DNA of 64,000 nt from Marinobacter sp. THAF197a (GTDB lineage Bacteria > Pseudomonadota > Gammaproteobacteria > Pseudomonadales > Oleiphilaceae), in NCBI RefSeq assembly GCF_009363275.1, contig NZ_CP045324.1, positions 2,108,001-2,172,000 on the forward strand, given 5' to 3'. Positions within the stretch are counted from its first letter, which is position 1, and each line of letters starts with the position of its first letter. Under the pieces are notes generated by a model. It searched no databases. It was not told where the DNA came from and saw only the letters and a list, made by a program, of their open reading frames with translations. Position numbers and translations under genes: made by a program. This document shows, piece by piece, positions 14,384 to 22,398 of the stretch.

Positions 14384-15283
14384 ATGAATGAACATTCTAT
14401 TCGCTGGGATGATCTGCAGATGGTATGGGCCATTGCCGACACTGGCAGTCTCTCAGGCGCTGGTCGAAGACTGGGTGTCAGCCATGCCACGGTGTTTAGG
14501 CGCCTTACTGACATGGAAAAGCGACTTGGCGTGGCACTGTTTGAGCGCTCACGCACTGGCTATACACCGAATTCTGCGGGAGAAGACCTCGCTGCGGTTG
14601 CAAGGCGGGTAGAGGCCGATATTCTTGGCGCAGAGCGCAGACTCGCCGGGCAGGATCTAAAGCTTTCAGGCAGTGTTCGGCTTACCACCACTGATACCCT
14701 GTATGCTGGCTTGCTGGCACCGGCACTGGCGGACTTTCGTGTTAACTACCCTGATATTGAACTAGAGGTTGTGGTTTCGAATCAGGTTCACAGCCTGAGT
14801 AAACGGGAAGCTGATATTGCCATTCGCCCAACCCGGAACCCACCTGAGACGCTTGTTGGGCGAAGGGTCGGTTCTATTCGGCAGGCGATCTACGGCCAGA
14901 AACAGTACTGGGACGACACGCCCATTCCGCTGAACTCATTAACGGAACACCAATGGATTGGCCCGGACGCTCATATGGGCGACAGCACTCTGGAGGCCTG
15001 GATGACGCAGCAAGAGCTGGATAAGCGGTGCCACTACCGCGTTGACTCCATGCTGGGCATGCAAACGGCATTGCATCATGAACCTTGCCTGGCCGTGCTG
15101 CCCTGCTACCTGGGAGAAGCAGACCCCAGGCTACGTCGATTAACCGATCCGATACCGGAGCTCTCAGTACCGCTTTGGTTACTTACCCATTCCGATTTGA
15201 GGCGCACTAACCGGATAAGAGTGTTCACACAAGAGATTGGCGAGTGCATTCGACAAAGGCTGGATGAGCGCTATTGGTCATGA
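14384..15283 (+). CDS. LysR-family transcriptional regulator
   Basis: A regulator of about 299 residues. The HTH segment is IRWDDLQMVWAIADTGSLSG, then GVSHATVFRRLTDMEKRLG. The effector domain carries GSVRLTTTDTLYAGLLAP and ADIAIRPTRNPP, as in LysR proteins that control NAD(P)H:quinone reductases. I prefer ATG 14384 over the in-frame ATG at 14333, because alignment-type spacing puts the HTH 10 residues from the N-terminus. It is divergent from the quinone reductase gene. Its last 6 bases overlap the end of the convergent SelO gene. Confidence 0.88.
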   Translation: MNEHSIRWDDLQMVWAIADTGSLSGAGRRLGVSHATVFRRLTDMEKRLGVALFERSRTGYTPNSAGEDLAAVARRVEADILGAERRLAGQDLKLSGSVRLTTTDTLYAGLLAPALADFRVNYPDIELEVVVSNQVHSLSKREADIAIRPTRNPPETLVGRRVGSIRQAIYGQKQYWDDTPIPLNSLTEHQWIGPDAHMGDSTLEAWMTQQELDKRCHYRVDSMLGMQTALHHEPCLAVLPCYLGEADPRLRRLTDPIPELSVPLWLLTHSDLRRTNRIRVFTQEIGECIRQRLDERYWS

Positions 15284-16993
15284 CGAACAACTGTAGTGTG
15301 ACGTACCACCAACACTGAAAAGTTCAAGCGGCTTCAGCCGGTAGTATTTGTTCTCCACGTCTTTCGATTGCTCGGCATATGGCTGCGTCATCACTTCCTG
15401 CAGTTCTCGCAGCAACTCGTAATTTCCTTCTGCCGCTTGCTGATAGGCAGGCACAACAAACCAATCCCGCAGACTGTATTTGGGGTTGACGAGTTTCATC
15501 TGGCGGGAAAGCACCTCACGGTTAACAGAACCAGTGAGCGATCTCCAGTTTGCGAGCCATGTTGACCAGCGTTGTTCCAGTCCCTCGGGGGCCGCAGCAT
15601 TGGTCACGTTCCTGTAAAAGCTTTTCTTAAGTGGCTCGATATCGTCAGGCACTGAAGACAGCTCCCTGAAGAACACCGTGTAATCGACGGGCGTGTGCAC
15701 CATCAGGGTTGCCAGCTCTCGGAACAGATCTTCGTCGAAAGCCTCTAGCCCAAGTTTGGCGGCCCACATCTTGTCCATTTGAGCTCGCATCACCTGGGGA
15801 AAACCGCTTTCGAGTTCGTCCAGTTGCCGCAAACTATCCCGATGCGCCGCTAACAATGGCCGCAACGCCGTGCAGAACGAATGGAAATTGCGCTCTGCCG
15901 CCGCGGGTTGGTTAAGGAACGAAAAGTGCTGCCCGCCACCGGTCCAAGGCTGGTATTGCGGGTTGAATAGATCGATGAATCCAAATGGACCATAGTCGAG
16001 GGTGAACCCGCCGGCTGCACAGTTGTCGCTGTTGAAGTTGCCCTGGCAGTAGCCAACGCGAATCCAGTTGGCTACCAGCGACGTCAGGCGGCTGCGGAAC
16101 TCATGGGCAAGCAACACGACTTTTTCGGCGGTGGATAATGTCTGGTCGATAAGGCCATCGTACTCACGATCGATCAGGTGCAAGACGATCTTTTCGAGTT
16201 CTTCCATGGCTTTAGGGTGTTCGTTTTTACGGGCTCGTCGCCCGAAGAGTTCGAGCTGCCCTACCCGGATAAACGACGGTGCAACGCGGGTGGAGATGGC
16301 GACGGGCTCGGATACCAGCACATCAGGGTCAATCGAGCGCGTGCCCTCTGAATACCAAGGGCGCCGAACATTCTCGGTTTTGGACACGTACAGACTCAAA
16401 GACCGTGATGTGGGCACACCCAGCGCGTGCATGTGTTCCTGAGCCAGGAACTCACGAACACTGGAGCGAAGAACGGCCCGGCCGTCTGCGCCACGGCAAT
16501 AGGGTGTGCGCCCTCCCCCTTTGAGCTGCATTTCCCAGCGCTGACCGTTGATGACGGCCTCAAGTACGGAAATGGCGCGACCGTCGCCATAACCGTTGCC
16601 GGTCTGGAATGGGCATTGCTGGTAGAACTCGGTGCCGTAGATAGACAGTGCGTAGCCACACGCCCAGCCGGTTCTGCGCAGAGGCTCCGGAAGATGCGTT
16701 AAATCACCCGAGAACATCCGCATAAAGTCTTCTGACTGCGCCAGAGTGTCGGCGAAGCCCAGTTCGCGAAACAGGCTCTTGCTGTGGGCCACGTATTCCG
16801 GGTTTTCGATGGGTGTGGGATTGACGGGAACATAATGGCCCGAGTACACCTGTCGTGGTGCATAGTCTGCACCGTTTGCTTTTCCCTCGGGGTCGCAATT
16901 GAGGGTGTCCATGAGCGAATAGTCTGCCAGTGCTGCGAGATCGTTGAGGTTCGTGATCATCGGGGCTGTGTGGCTGGTTGTTCCCTTTGGCAT
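15278..16993 (-). CDS. selO: SelO/YdiU protein adenylyltransferase (AMPylase)
   Basis: SelO transfers AMP from ATP to Ser, Thr or Tyr of target proteins involved in redox homeostasis. The 571-residue length and motifs agree: GYGDGRAISVLEA (ATP loop), WEMQLKGGGRTPYCRGADGRAVLRSS, REFLAQEHMHALGVPTSRSL and NFNSDNCAAGGFTLDYGPFG (metal-binding Asn and Asp region). The protein ends SHYSCSS; the Cys third from the end corresponds to selenocysteine in animal SelO and to Cys in most bacteria. ATG 16993 has GAGGAA upstream. It is an orphan gene among redox genes. Confidence 0.93.
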   Translation of the reverse strand: MPKGTTSHTAPMITNLNDLAALADYSLMDTLNCDPEGKANGADYAPRQVYSGHYVPVNPTPIENPEYVAHSKSLFRELGFADTLAQSEDFMRMFSGDLTHLPEPLRRTGWACGYALSIYGTEFYQQCPFQTGNGYGDGRAISVLEAVINGQRWEMQLKGGGRTPYCRGADGRAVLRSSVREFLAQEHMHALGVPTSRSLSLYVSKTENVRRPWYSEGTRSIDPDVLVSEPVAISTRVAPSFIRVGQLELFGRRARKNEHPKAMEELEKIVLHLIDREYDGLIDQTLSTAEKVVLLAHEFRSRLTSLVANWIRVGYCQGNFNSDNCAAGGFTLDYGPFGFIDLFNPQYQPWTGGGQHFSFLNQPAAAERNFHSFCTALRPLLAAHRDSLRQLDELESGFPQVMRAQMDKMWAAKLGLEAFDEDLFRELATLMVHTPVDYTVFFRELSSVPDDIEPLKKSFYRNVTNAAAPEGLEQRWSTWLANWRSLTGSVNREVLSRQMKLVNPKYSLRDWFVVPAYQQAAEGNYELLRELQEVMTQPYAEQSKDVENKYYRLKPLELFSVGGTSHYSCSS

Positions 16994-17102
16994 AGGAATT
17001 CCTCATGCGTGGTTTGCGTATGTTGAAGAGACCGATGTCTCTCGCAGCGCACATTAAAAATGCTTTCAAGGATGTAAAACGTTCAGTTAGCTGATCCTTG
17101 AT

Positions 17103-17702
17103 TCATGCGGGGAGCACTCCATGCCAAACAGGCAAAGCCAAATCCTCCGGGTCGTCGTTCGGGCCACCGGTTCGGCTCTTGAATGAGCCTTCCTCAATGG
17201 GTATCCGGTATAGCGCAGTCGCCTTACGCTCTTTTTGGTTGGGCGCGCGAACCTGATCCCAGCGCCCAGGTTCAATCTGGTTGATGATCGCCCGGAACGC
17301 GGCATCAAACTCGGCGCTTTCCGTCACCGGTGAAGCTTTCCCGAACAATACCAGCGATTCGTAGTTCGCACTATGATGGAAAGCAGACTTGGTCATCACC
17401 CATTCGTTTGTCACCGCAAACGATATGCATAAGAGGTCCCCTGCACTGAGGCGTTTTGACAAACGCCCTCCGTTCAGCGTGTGCAGGTAGAGGTTATCAT
17501 CCAGCCGCCAAACCGTTAGTGGCACAATGCGTGGCTCCCCCTGTTCGACAAACGCCACATGGGCTGTTTTCAGGCGATCAATCAGCGCATAGGCCGGCGC
17601 GCGGTCATAGCTTGCCCGCTTAGGTGCGCGCTTCACCTGACTGCGAGGGCAGCAAGTTAGTGGGGATGAGTTTATCGTCGATTCGTTTGTTGCAGTCATC
17701 AT
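17103..17702 (-). CDS. Pyridoxamine-5'-phosphate-oxidase-like flavin-binding protein
   Basis: A 199-residue protein of the split-barrel FMN-binding superfamily (PNPOx-like type 2). Segments RASYDRAPAYALIDRLKTAHVAFV, then RIVPLTVWRLDDNLYLHTLNGGRLSKRL and CISFAVTNEWVM, show the barrel strands and the Arg/His phosphate contacts. Members bind FMN, F420 or haem and are often annotated as flavin-nucleotide-binding proteins; few have a tested reaction. The gene is divergent from a MocR regulator, the usual arrangement for such PNPOx-like genes, and so is its probable target. The start ATGATG lies after CAGGAG. Confidence 0.87.
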   Translation of the reverse strand: MMTATNESTINSSPLTCCPRSQVKRAPKRASYDRAPAYALIDRLKTAHVAFVEQGEPRIVPLTVWRLDDNLYLHTLNGGRLSKRLSAGDLLCISFAVTNEWVMTKSAFHHSANYESLVLFGKASPVTESAEFDAAFRAIINQIEPGRWDQVRAPNQKERKATALYRIPIEEGSFKSRTGGPNDDPEDLALPVWHGVLPA

Positions 17703-17806
17703 CTGCTCCTGAAGGGCTGTGCGTCCAAAAAAGTACCCCGCTATTGAAGGCCACTTCTGATACCATCAAAAGAGCCAGATTATGATTTTTATTGGGACCA
17801 GTTGGT

Positions 17807-19264
17807 ATGATCGATGATATTCGCCTGACCAATGAGGCACCGCTCCAAAAACAGCTTTACCAGCAACTGTCCGAGCGCATTCTGAAGCAGCGATTTCCAG
17901 CTGGGAGCCGTCTCCCTTCTAGCCGACAGATGGCTCTGGATCTTGGGATTAGCCGGAACACCGTGAACGCCGTTTATGATCAGCTCAAGGCAGAGGGATT
18001 CCTTACAAGTTTTGCCGGCAGGGGTATCTTCGTACATGAAGACATCAAGGCCGCGGTAAAGCCGGCTGGACTGGGGCTTAAACAGCCAATAAAAAATGCT
18101 ACTTCCCTTCCCCCATTGCCCGCTGTTCCTCGCAACAGGCTCAAAGCCGTGGAAGACGCAAGCCTGCCGTTTCAGCCGGGTCTACCTGATCTGGATGCCT
18201 TCCCCATTCGAGCCTGGAACCGGATTCTCCATCATCAGGAGAGCCGCCGGGCCCTGAGAGGTTATGACACCATTCAGGGATATCAGCCACTTCGGAGCGC
18301 CATTGCCAGCTACCTAAGGGCCTCTCGGGGCGTTCGCTGCGAAGAACATCAGATAATCATTACTAATGGTGCCCAGCAGGCGCTGTCCCTCATCGCCGAT
18401 GTGTTTCTGCAACCTGGCGATCGTGTCTTGTGCGAGAACCCGGGATACCGAGGCGCCCGTAACGCACTAAGTCGTCACAATAATCCCTTGATTCCGGTCC
18501 CTTTGAGGAACCAGGTTCTGGATGTAAACGCACTCTCTGACCTGGGGCCGGCGAAACTTTTCTTCTGCACCCCCACCCACCAATACCCGATGGGTGGCAT
18601 CCTCGACCTGTCCCAGCGAATGACGCTTGTGCAGTGGGCGCAGCAAAATGACTGCTGGATTATCGAAGACGACTACGACAGCGAGTTCCACTTTTACAAC
18701 AAACCCTTTGCCGCCATTCAGGGGATGTTCGACAACGCCCCGGTACTTTATGTGGGTAGCTTCAGCAAAACGCTGATGCCCTCCCTACGGGTAGGCTACC
18801 TGGTGGTGCCAGAGCCCGTTGTCGAACCCTTGCTCTGGGCCAAACAGATTAATGGTGGGGAGTCTCCTTTGATGACTCAGGCCACCATCGCCGAGTTCAT
18901 CGAAAGCGGTCAGTTCACGCGGCACCTGCGCCGCATGCGCCAGCTTTACCGGGACAAATGGCAGCTTTTCCAGAAGCGATTAACGCAGGAACTGGGAGGC
19001 CTGGTGCAACCTGTGGCGGAAAGCGCCGGCATGCACCTGGTGGTTGAAGGAGATTTCGACGATGTGTCCGTCAGCCAGTGGCTGAAAACCCGGGGTTTTG
19101 GCAGTACGCCGCTGAGCGCCCACTTCATCGGACAACAATCCCGGAGTGGCCTGGTGATGGGGTTTGCCAGTGCCAATGAGCGCCAGATTGAGGAGTGTGT
19201 GGTGGCGTTAAGAGCAGGACTGGTGAACTTCAAGCCGGCCCTGAACTCAGTCACAACTCGCTAA
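17807..19264 (+). CDS. MocR-family regulator (GntR HTH fused to aminotransferase domain)
   Basis: About 485 residues. The N-terminal winged HTH of GntR type reads APLQKQLYQQLSERILKQRF, then LPSSRQMALDLGISRNTVN. From about residue 115 on there is a fold type I aminotransferase-like domain with the PLP lysine in VGSFSKTLMPSLRVGYLV and the Asp/Tyr pair in IIEDDYDSEF. It resembles PdxR/GabR, which sense PLP or amino compounds. The ATG at 17807 is preferred to a TTG 15 bases upstream. In the divergent interval, GATACCA at 17759 and TGGTAT at 17803 form a widely spaced inverted pair that could be part of the operator. Confidence 0.92.
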   Translation: MIDDIRLTNEAPLQKQLYQQLSERILKQRFPAGSRLPSSRQMALDLGISRNTVNAVYDQLKAEGFLTSFAGRGIFVHEDIKAAVKPAGLGLKQPIKNATSLPPLPAVPRNRLKAVEDASLPFQPGLPDLDAFPIRAWNRILHHQESRRALRGYDTIQGYQPLRSAIASYLRASRGVRCEEHQIIITNGAQQALSLIADVFLQPGDRVLCENPGYRGARNALSRHNNPLIPVPLRNQVLDVNALSDLGPAKLFFCTPTHQYPMGGILDLSQRMTLVQWAQQNDCWIIEDDYDSEFHFYNKPFAAIQGMFDNAPVLYVGSFSKTLMPSLRVGYLVVPEPVVEPLLWAKQINGGESPLMTQATIAEFIESGQFTRHLRRMRQLYRDKWQLFQKRLTQELGGLVQPVAESAGMHLVVEGDFDDVSVSQWLKTRGFGSTPLSAHFIGQQSRSGLVMGFASANERQIEECVVALRAGLVNFKPALNSVTTR

Positions 19265-20203
19265 CAACTGCGTAGCGTGTTCCCTCACCACTTCCTTCAG
19301 TGCGTCCGGCTTGAGGATTGTGAACCGGAAAGGGAGTTGGGCCAGCCACCAGGCAAACCACTCGTAACTGTCCGTTTGTGTGTTCAGTAGCAAGCCGTCA
19401 TCGCACTGCTCTAATTCGTCTGCACAGGACGAGTGGAAACTGAAAACGGAGGCTGCGGATTCACGGTCCGTGTGCAACAACAGAGACACCTCATGTGTTC
19501 CACCCCAAGACCGCAAACTCTCACTCAGGAACTCTGCAGCATCGAAATCCGGTGGCCGCTGGAAGGTGGTATCCAGTATTTGTACATCGCTGATGCGGTC
19601 CAGCCGGAACGAACGCATGGCCTGCCTGAGGTGGCAGAACCCGGTGACGTACCAGCGCCCCTGACGGAACACCAAACCATACGGATCAACTCTTCGCTCT
19701 ATCGCACCTTGGTCGCGAGAGTGATAGGTCAACCCCACCCTGCGCATGGCTTCAGTGGCAACTGTCAACGTTTGAAGGGCCCGGTCGTCCAGGCTGGGTT
19801 CGCCTCTTGGCAGGATCACGCGGGTGGTATCACTGACACCGCGCACGCGTTTTTTCAGGTTGGCCGGCATAACCCGTTCCAGTTTCGCCTGAACACTGGC
19901 AATGGCCGGTGCCGCATCCGTAAGCCCAAGCTGGCGGGCGGCCAGCAGCCCCAACGACACCGCCAGGGTTTCCTCTTCGGTAAACATCATGGGTGGCAGC
20001 TTGAAGCCGGCCACCAGTCGGTAACCCCCGTAGCGCCCCTGCTCCGTCGTTATCGGGATCCCGAGCTCTTCCAATACCGTAATGTAGCGCCGGATCGTAC
20101 GCCGGTCCACGCCAAGCCGCTCGGCCAGTTCGGCACCGCCAATCTGGCCGTGTGCCTGCAATAATTCCAGCACGGTAAGCACCCGGGTTGTGGGACCAGA
20201 CAT
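19247..20203 (-). CDS. YafY-type regulator: HTH_11 plus WYL domain
   Basis: A 318-residue regulator. The N-terminal HTH reads TTRVLTVLELLQAHGQIGG, then LAERLGVDRRTIRRYITVLE. A middle helical segment and the WYL ligand-binding domain follow: IERRVDPYGLVFRQGRWYV, then FRLDRISDVQILD. A C-terminal extension (WCX) ends the protein. The start ATG has CAGGAGG upstream. It is divergent from a GST gene 150 bases away, a common pairing that suggests direct control of that gene. The 3' end overlaps the convergent MocR gene by 18 bases. Confidence 0.9.
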   Translation of the reverse strand: MSGPTTRVLTVLELLQAHGQIGGAELAERLGVDRRTIRRYITVLEELGIPITTEQGRYGGYRLVAGFKLPPMMFTEEETLAVSLGLLAARQLGLTDAAPAIASVQAKLERVMPANLKKRVRGVSDTTRVILPRGEPSLDDRALQTLTVATEAMRRVGLTYHSRDQGAIERRVDPYGLVFRQGRWYVTGFCHLRQAMRSFRLDRISDVQILDTTFQRPPDFDAAEFLSESLRSWGGTHEVSLLLHTDRESAASVFSFHSSCADELEQCDDGLLLNTQTDSYEWFAWWLAQLPFRFTILKPDALKEVVREHATQLLASCD

Positions 20204-20353
20204 AGTCGCCCTCCTGCTGGCAGCATTTTCCGGTGTTCATATTAAAGATGCATTGTCAGGTTTATTTAGGACAGTTTCTCGCCTACATACAAATTAATCT
20301 GGCCCTGCAGTAACTCACATCACTGAAATACTGGCTTGAGAAGGAGATCAAAC

Positions 20354-21001
20354 ATGTCAGAGATTACCTTTTACACCCACCCTATGTCCCGTGGCCGGGT
20401 AGTACGCTGGATGCTGGAAGAAATTGGCGTTCCCTATACGGTAGAGACCATGCAGTTCGGCCCGGAGATGAAAACCCCGGAATACCTGGCCATCAACCCC
20501 ATGGGTAAGGTGCCTGCGATCAAACACGGCAACACCGTCGTCACCGAAGTGGCAGCCATCTGCGCCTACCTGGCGGACCAGTTCCCCGAAAAGAATCTGG
20601 CGCCACCACCGCACTCGATGGAACGCGGCCCCTATTACCGCTGGCTTTTCTTTATGGCAGGGCCCTTTGAGATGGCCGCCAGTGCATTGGCCTACGATTG
20701 GAAAATCGATAGCAGCAACGCGCAGGCTGTCGGCTGTGGCCGCGTGGAGGACAGTGTCAATACCCTGGAAAAAGTGCTCGGCCAAAACCCTTATATCTGC
20801 GGCGATCACTTCACCGCGGCGGATGTGCTGGTCAGCAGTTACCTGTGGTGGGAAACCATGCAGAAGAACATTCCGCTGAACGAGGTTTTTCAGGACTACA
20901 TCAAACGCACGGAAAGCAGGCCCGCCGCCCAACGTGCCAATGAACTGGACGATGCGCTGGCAGAGCATATGAGCGAGGGCCACTTACCTGTCACACAATG
21001 A
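20354..21001 (+). CDS. Glutathione S-transferase family protein
   Basis: A 215-residue cytosolic GST. The N-terminal thioredoxin-like domain begins ITFYTHPMSRGRVVRWMLEE and holds NPMGKVPAI (cis-Pro) and EVAAICAYLAD (glutathione gamma-Glu contact, usually E-S/A). The C-terminal domain has YICGDHFTAADVLVSSYL. A strong ribosome binding site, AAGGAG, precedes the ATG. It is divergent from the WYL regulator and convergent, with 2 bases between, with the RND outer-membrane gene. It is the second GST in the window and only distantly like the first. Confidence 0.9.
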   Translation: MSEITFYTHPMSRGRVVRWMLEEIGVPYTVETMQFGPEMKTPEYLAINPMGKVPAIKHGNTVVTEVAAICAYLADQFPEKNLAPPPHSMERGPYYRWLFFMAGPFEMAASALAYDWKIDSSNAQAVGCGRVEDSVNTLEKVLGQNPYICGDHFTAADVLVSSYLWWETMQKNIPLNEVFQDYIKRTESRPAAQRANELDDALAEHMSEGHLPVTQ

Positions 21002-21003
21002 GT

Positions 21004-22398
21004 TTAACCGGGTTGGCCCGCCATTGATCGGTATACATCAACCATGGTGAGAACCACGGCTGTGCGGCTACGCACAGCCTCATCCCGGACTTCAGTAAAC
21101 TCCTGCTCCGCGGCCAACACCTCGAAATAGCCCACAAATCCCTGTTCGTAACGCGCCCGTGCCAATTCAACTGCTTTCTCGGCATTGGTCACGGCCAGGG
21201 CCAGCCGCTCTTCCCTTTCCTGGGCGCGCCTGTACCGAACCAACCGCGTCTCGGTTTCTTCCAACGCTTCGAGCACAGTTTGCTGGTAGCTTGCCAATGC
21301 CGCACGGCTCTCCGCTCCCGCAGCCTCAATACGGGCCCTTACCTTTCCGTGGTCCAGGAAGGTCCAGTCTATGCCGAGGGCCAAGCTGCGGGTTTCACCT
21401 GAGCTGGCAAACAGGTCGCTGGTGTCTGAAGCCAAAGTCCCGAGGAACCCACTCAATGTGAACCGGGGATAAAGGTCCGCAGTAGCAACGCCAATGCGAG
21501 CGGTAGCCGCCGCCAGCCGGCGCTCTGCAGCGGCAACATCCGGGCGGCGACGCAATACCTCACCAGGGCTGTCGACGGGAATAACTGGCAGGGTGTCCGG
21601 TAACGCACCGACCGCAGTCAGGGTATCCACCAGAGCCGTCGGCGGCTGCCCAACAAGGATAGCAATACGATGCATGGCTGCGCGCATGTTCGCCTGGAGG
21701 GTCGATAGTTCAGCGCGGTTACGTTCCAGTTGGGCGCGGGCACGTACCTGATCAAACTCTGTGCTCCGGCCAGCCTGAACCTGAGCTTCCACTATGTCCA
21801 GGGATTGCTGCCGCAGCGCGACACTCTGCAGTGCTACCTGATACTGCTGTTGCAGCCCTCGTAGCTCAAAGTAGCTGCTGGCTAACTGGCCCCCCAGTGC
21901 TACCTGTATGGTGCCAAGATCCGCACCAGTTGCTTCGAGTTCTGCCCTTTGAGCCTCACTGGCACGCCTCAGGCGACCAAACATGTCCAGCTCCCAACTG
22001 GCGGCAATACCCGCCTGATAACGTTGCACCCGGTCAGGGCCTGTTCCGGGAGGTGACCGTTCGATATCCGCCAGGTGCTGCTCGGCTGCCATGGCGCTGG
22101 CGGTTATGCTGGGCCATTGATCCCTCTGTGCGCCGTAAAGCAGCGCCGCCGAGCGCTCGTATTTTGCTATGGCGCCTTCAAGGGTGTGGTTCGCTGCCAG
22201 GGCCTGATCAATCAAGTCATCCAGCATTGGATCCCGAAATCCCTGCCAGAAAAGCTGTTGGCCGGCATCGCTGGCTACCATCTTACGGCCCTCGGAGAAG
22301 CCCTCTGGCTCCGGGCTGGACGGCGCACGGTAGTCAGGGCCGACGGCGCAACCAGTCAGGAGCAGTAACACCACGGACATTATGATCAGGTTATGCAT
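21004..22398 (-). CDS. RND efflux outer-membrane lipoprotein (NodT/OprM type)
   Basis: The outer-membrane channel of a tripartite efflux pump. A lipoprotein signal, LIIMSVVLLLLTGC, places the acylated Cys near residue 16, followed by AVGPDYRAP, the classical start of mature OprM/OprN-like proteins. Two outer membrane efflux repeats follow, with AASWELDMFGRLRRASEAQ and the C-terminal GIDWTFLDHGKVRARIEAAG; long coiled-coil segments are evident. The start ATG at 22398 overlaps the end of the RND transporter gene by 8 bases, so translation is likely coupled. It is the third gene of the operon. Confidence 0.93.
   Translation of the reverse strand: MHNLIIMSVVLLLLTGCAVGPDYRAPSSPEPEGFSEGRKMVASDAGQQLFWQGFRDPMLDDLIDQALAANHTLEGAIAKYERSAALLYGAQRDQWPSITASAMAAEQHLADIERSPPGTGPDRVQRYQAGIAASWELDMFGRLRRASEAQRAELEATGADLGTIQVALGGQLASSYFELRGLQQQYQVALQSVALRQQSLDIVEAQVQAGRSTEFDQVRARAQLERNRAELSTLQANMRAAMHRIAILVGQPPTALVDTLTAVGALPDTLPVIPVDSPGEVLRRRPDVAAAERRLAAATARIGVATADLYPRFTLSGFLGTLASDTSDLFASSGETRSLALGIDWTFLDHGKVRARIEAAGAESRAALASYQQTVLEALEETETRLVRYRRAQEREERLALAVTNAEKAVELARARYEQGFVGYFEVLAAEQEFTEVRDEAVRSRTAVVLTMVDVYRSMAGQPG

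Noticed and set aside
17759..17808. Possible MocR operator half-sites GATACCA and TGGTAT
   Set aside because: The halves are far apart and imperfect as a dyad; the evidence is too weak for a separate site.
19433..20164. A 243-codon plus-strand open frame
   Set aside because: Antisense to the WYL-domain regulator, with no domain and unusual composition.
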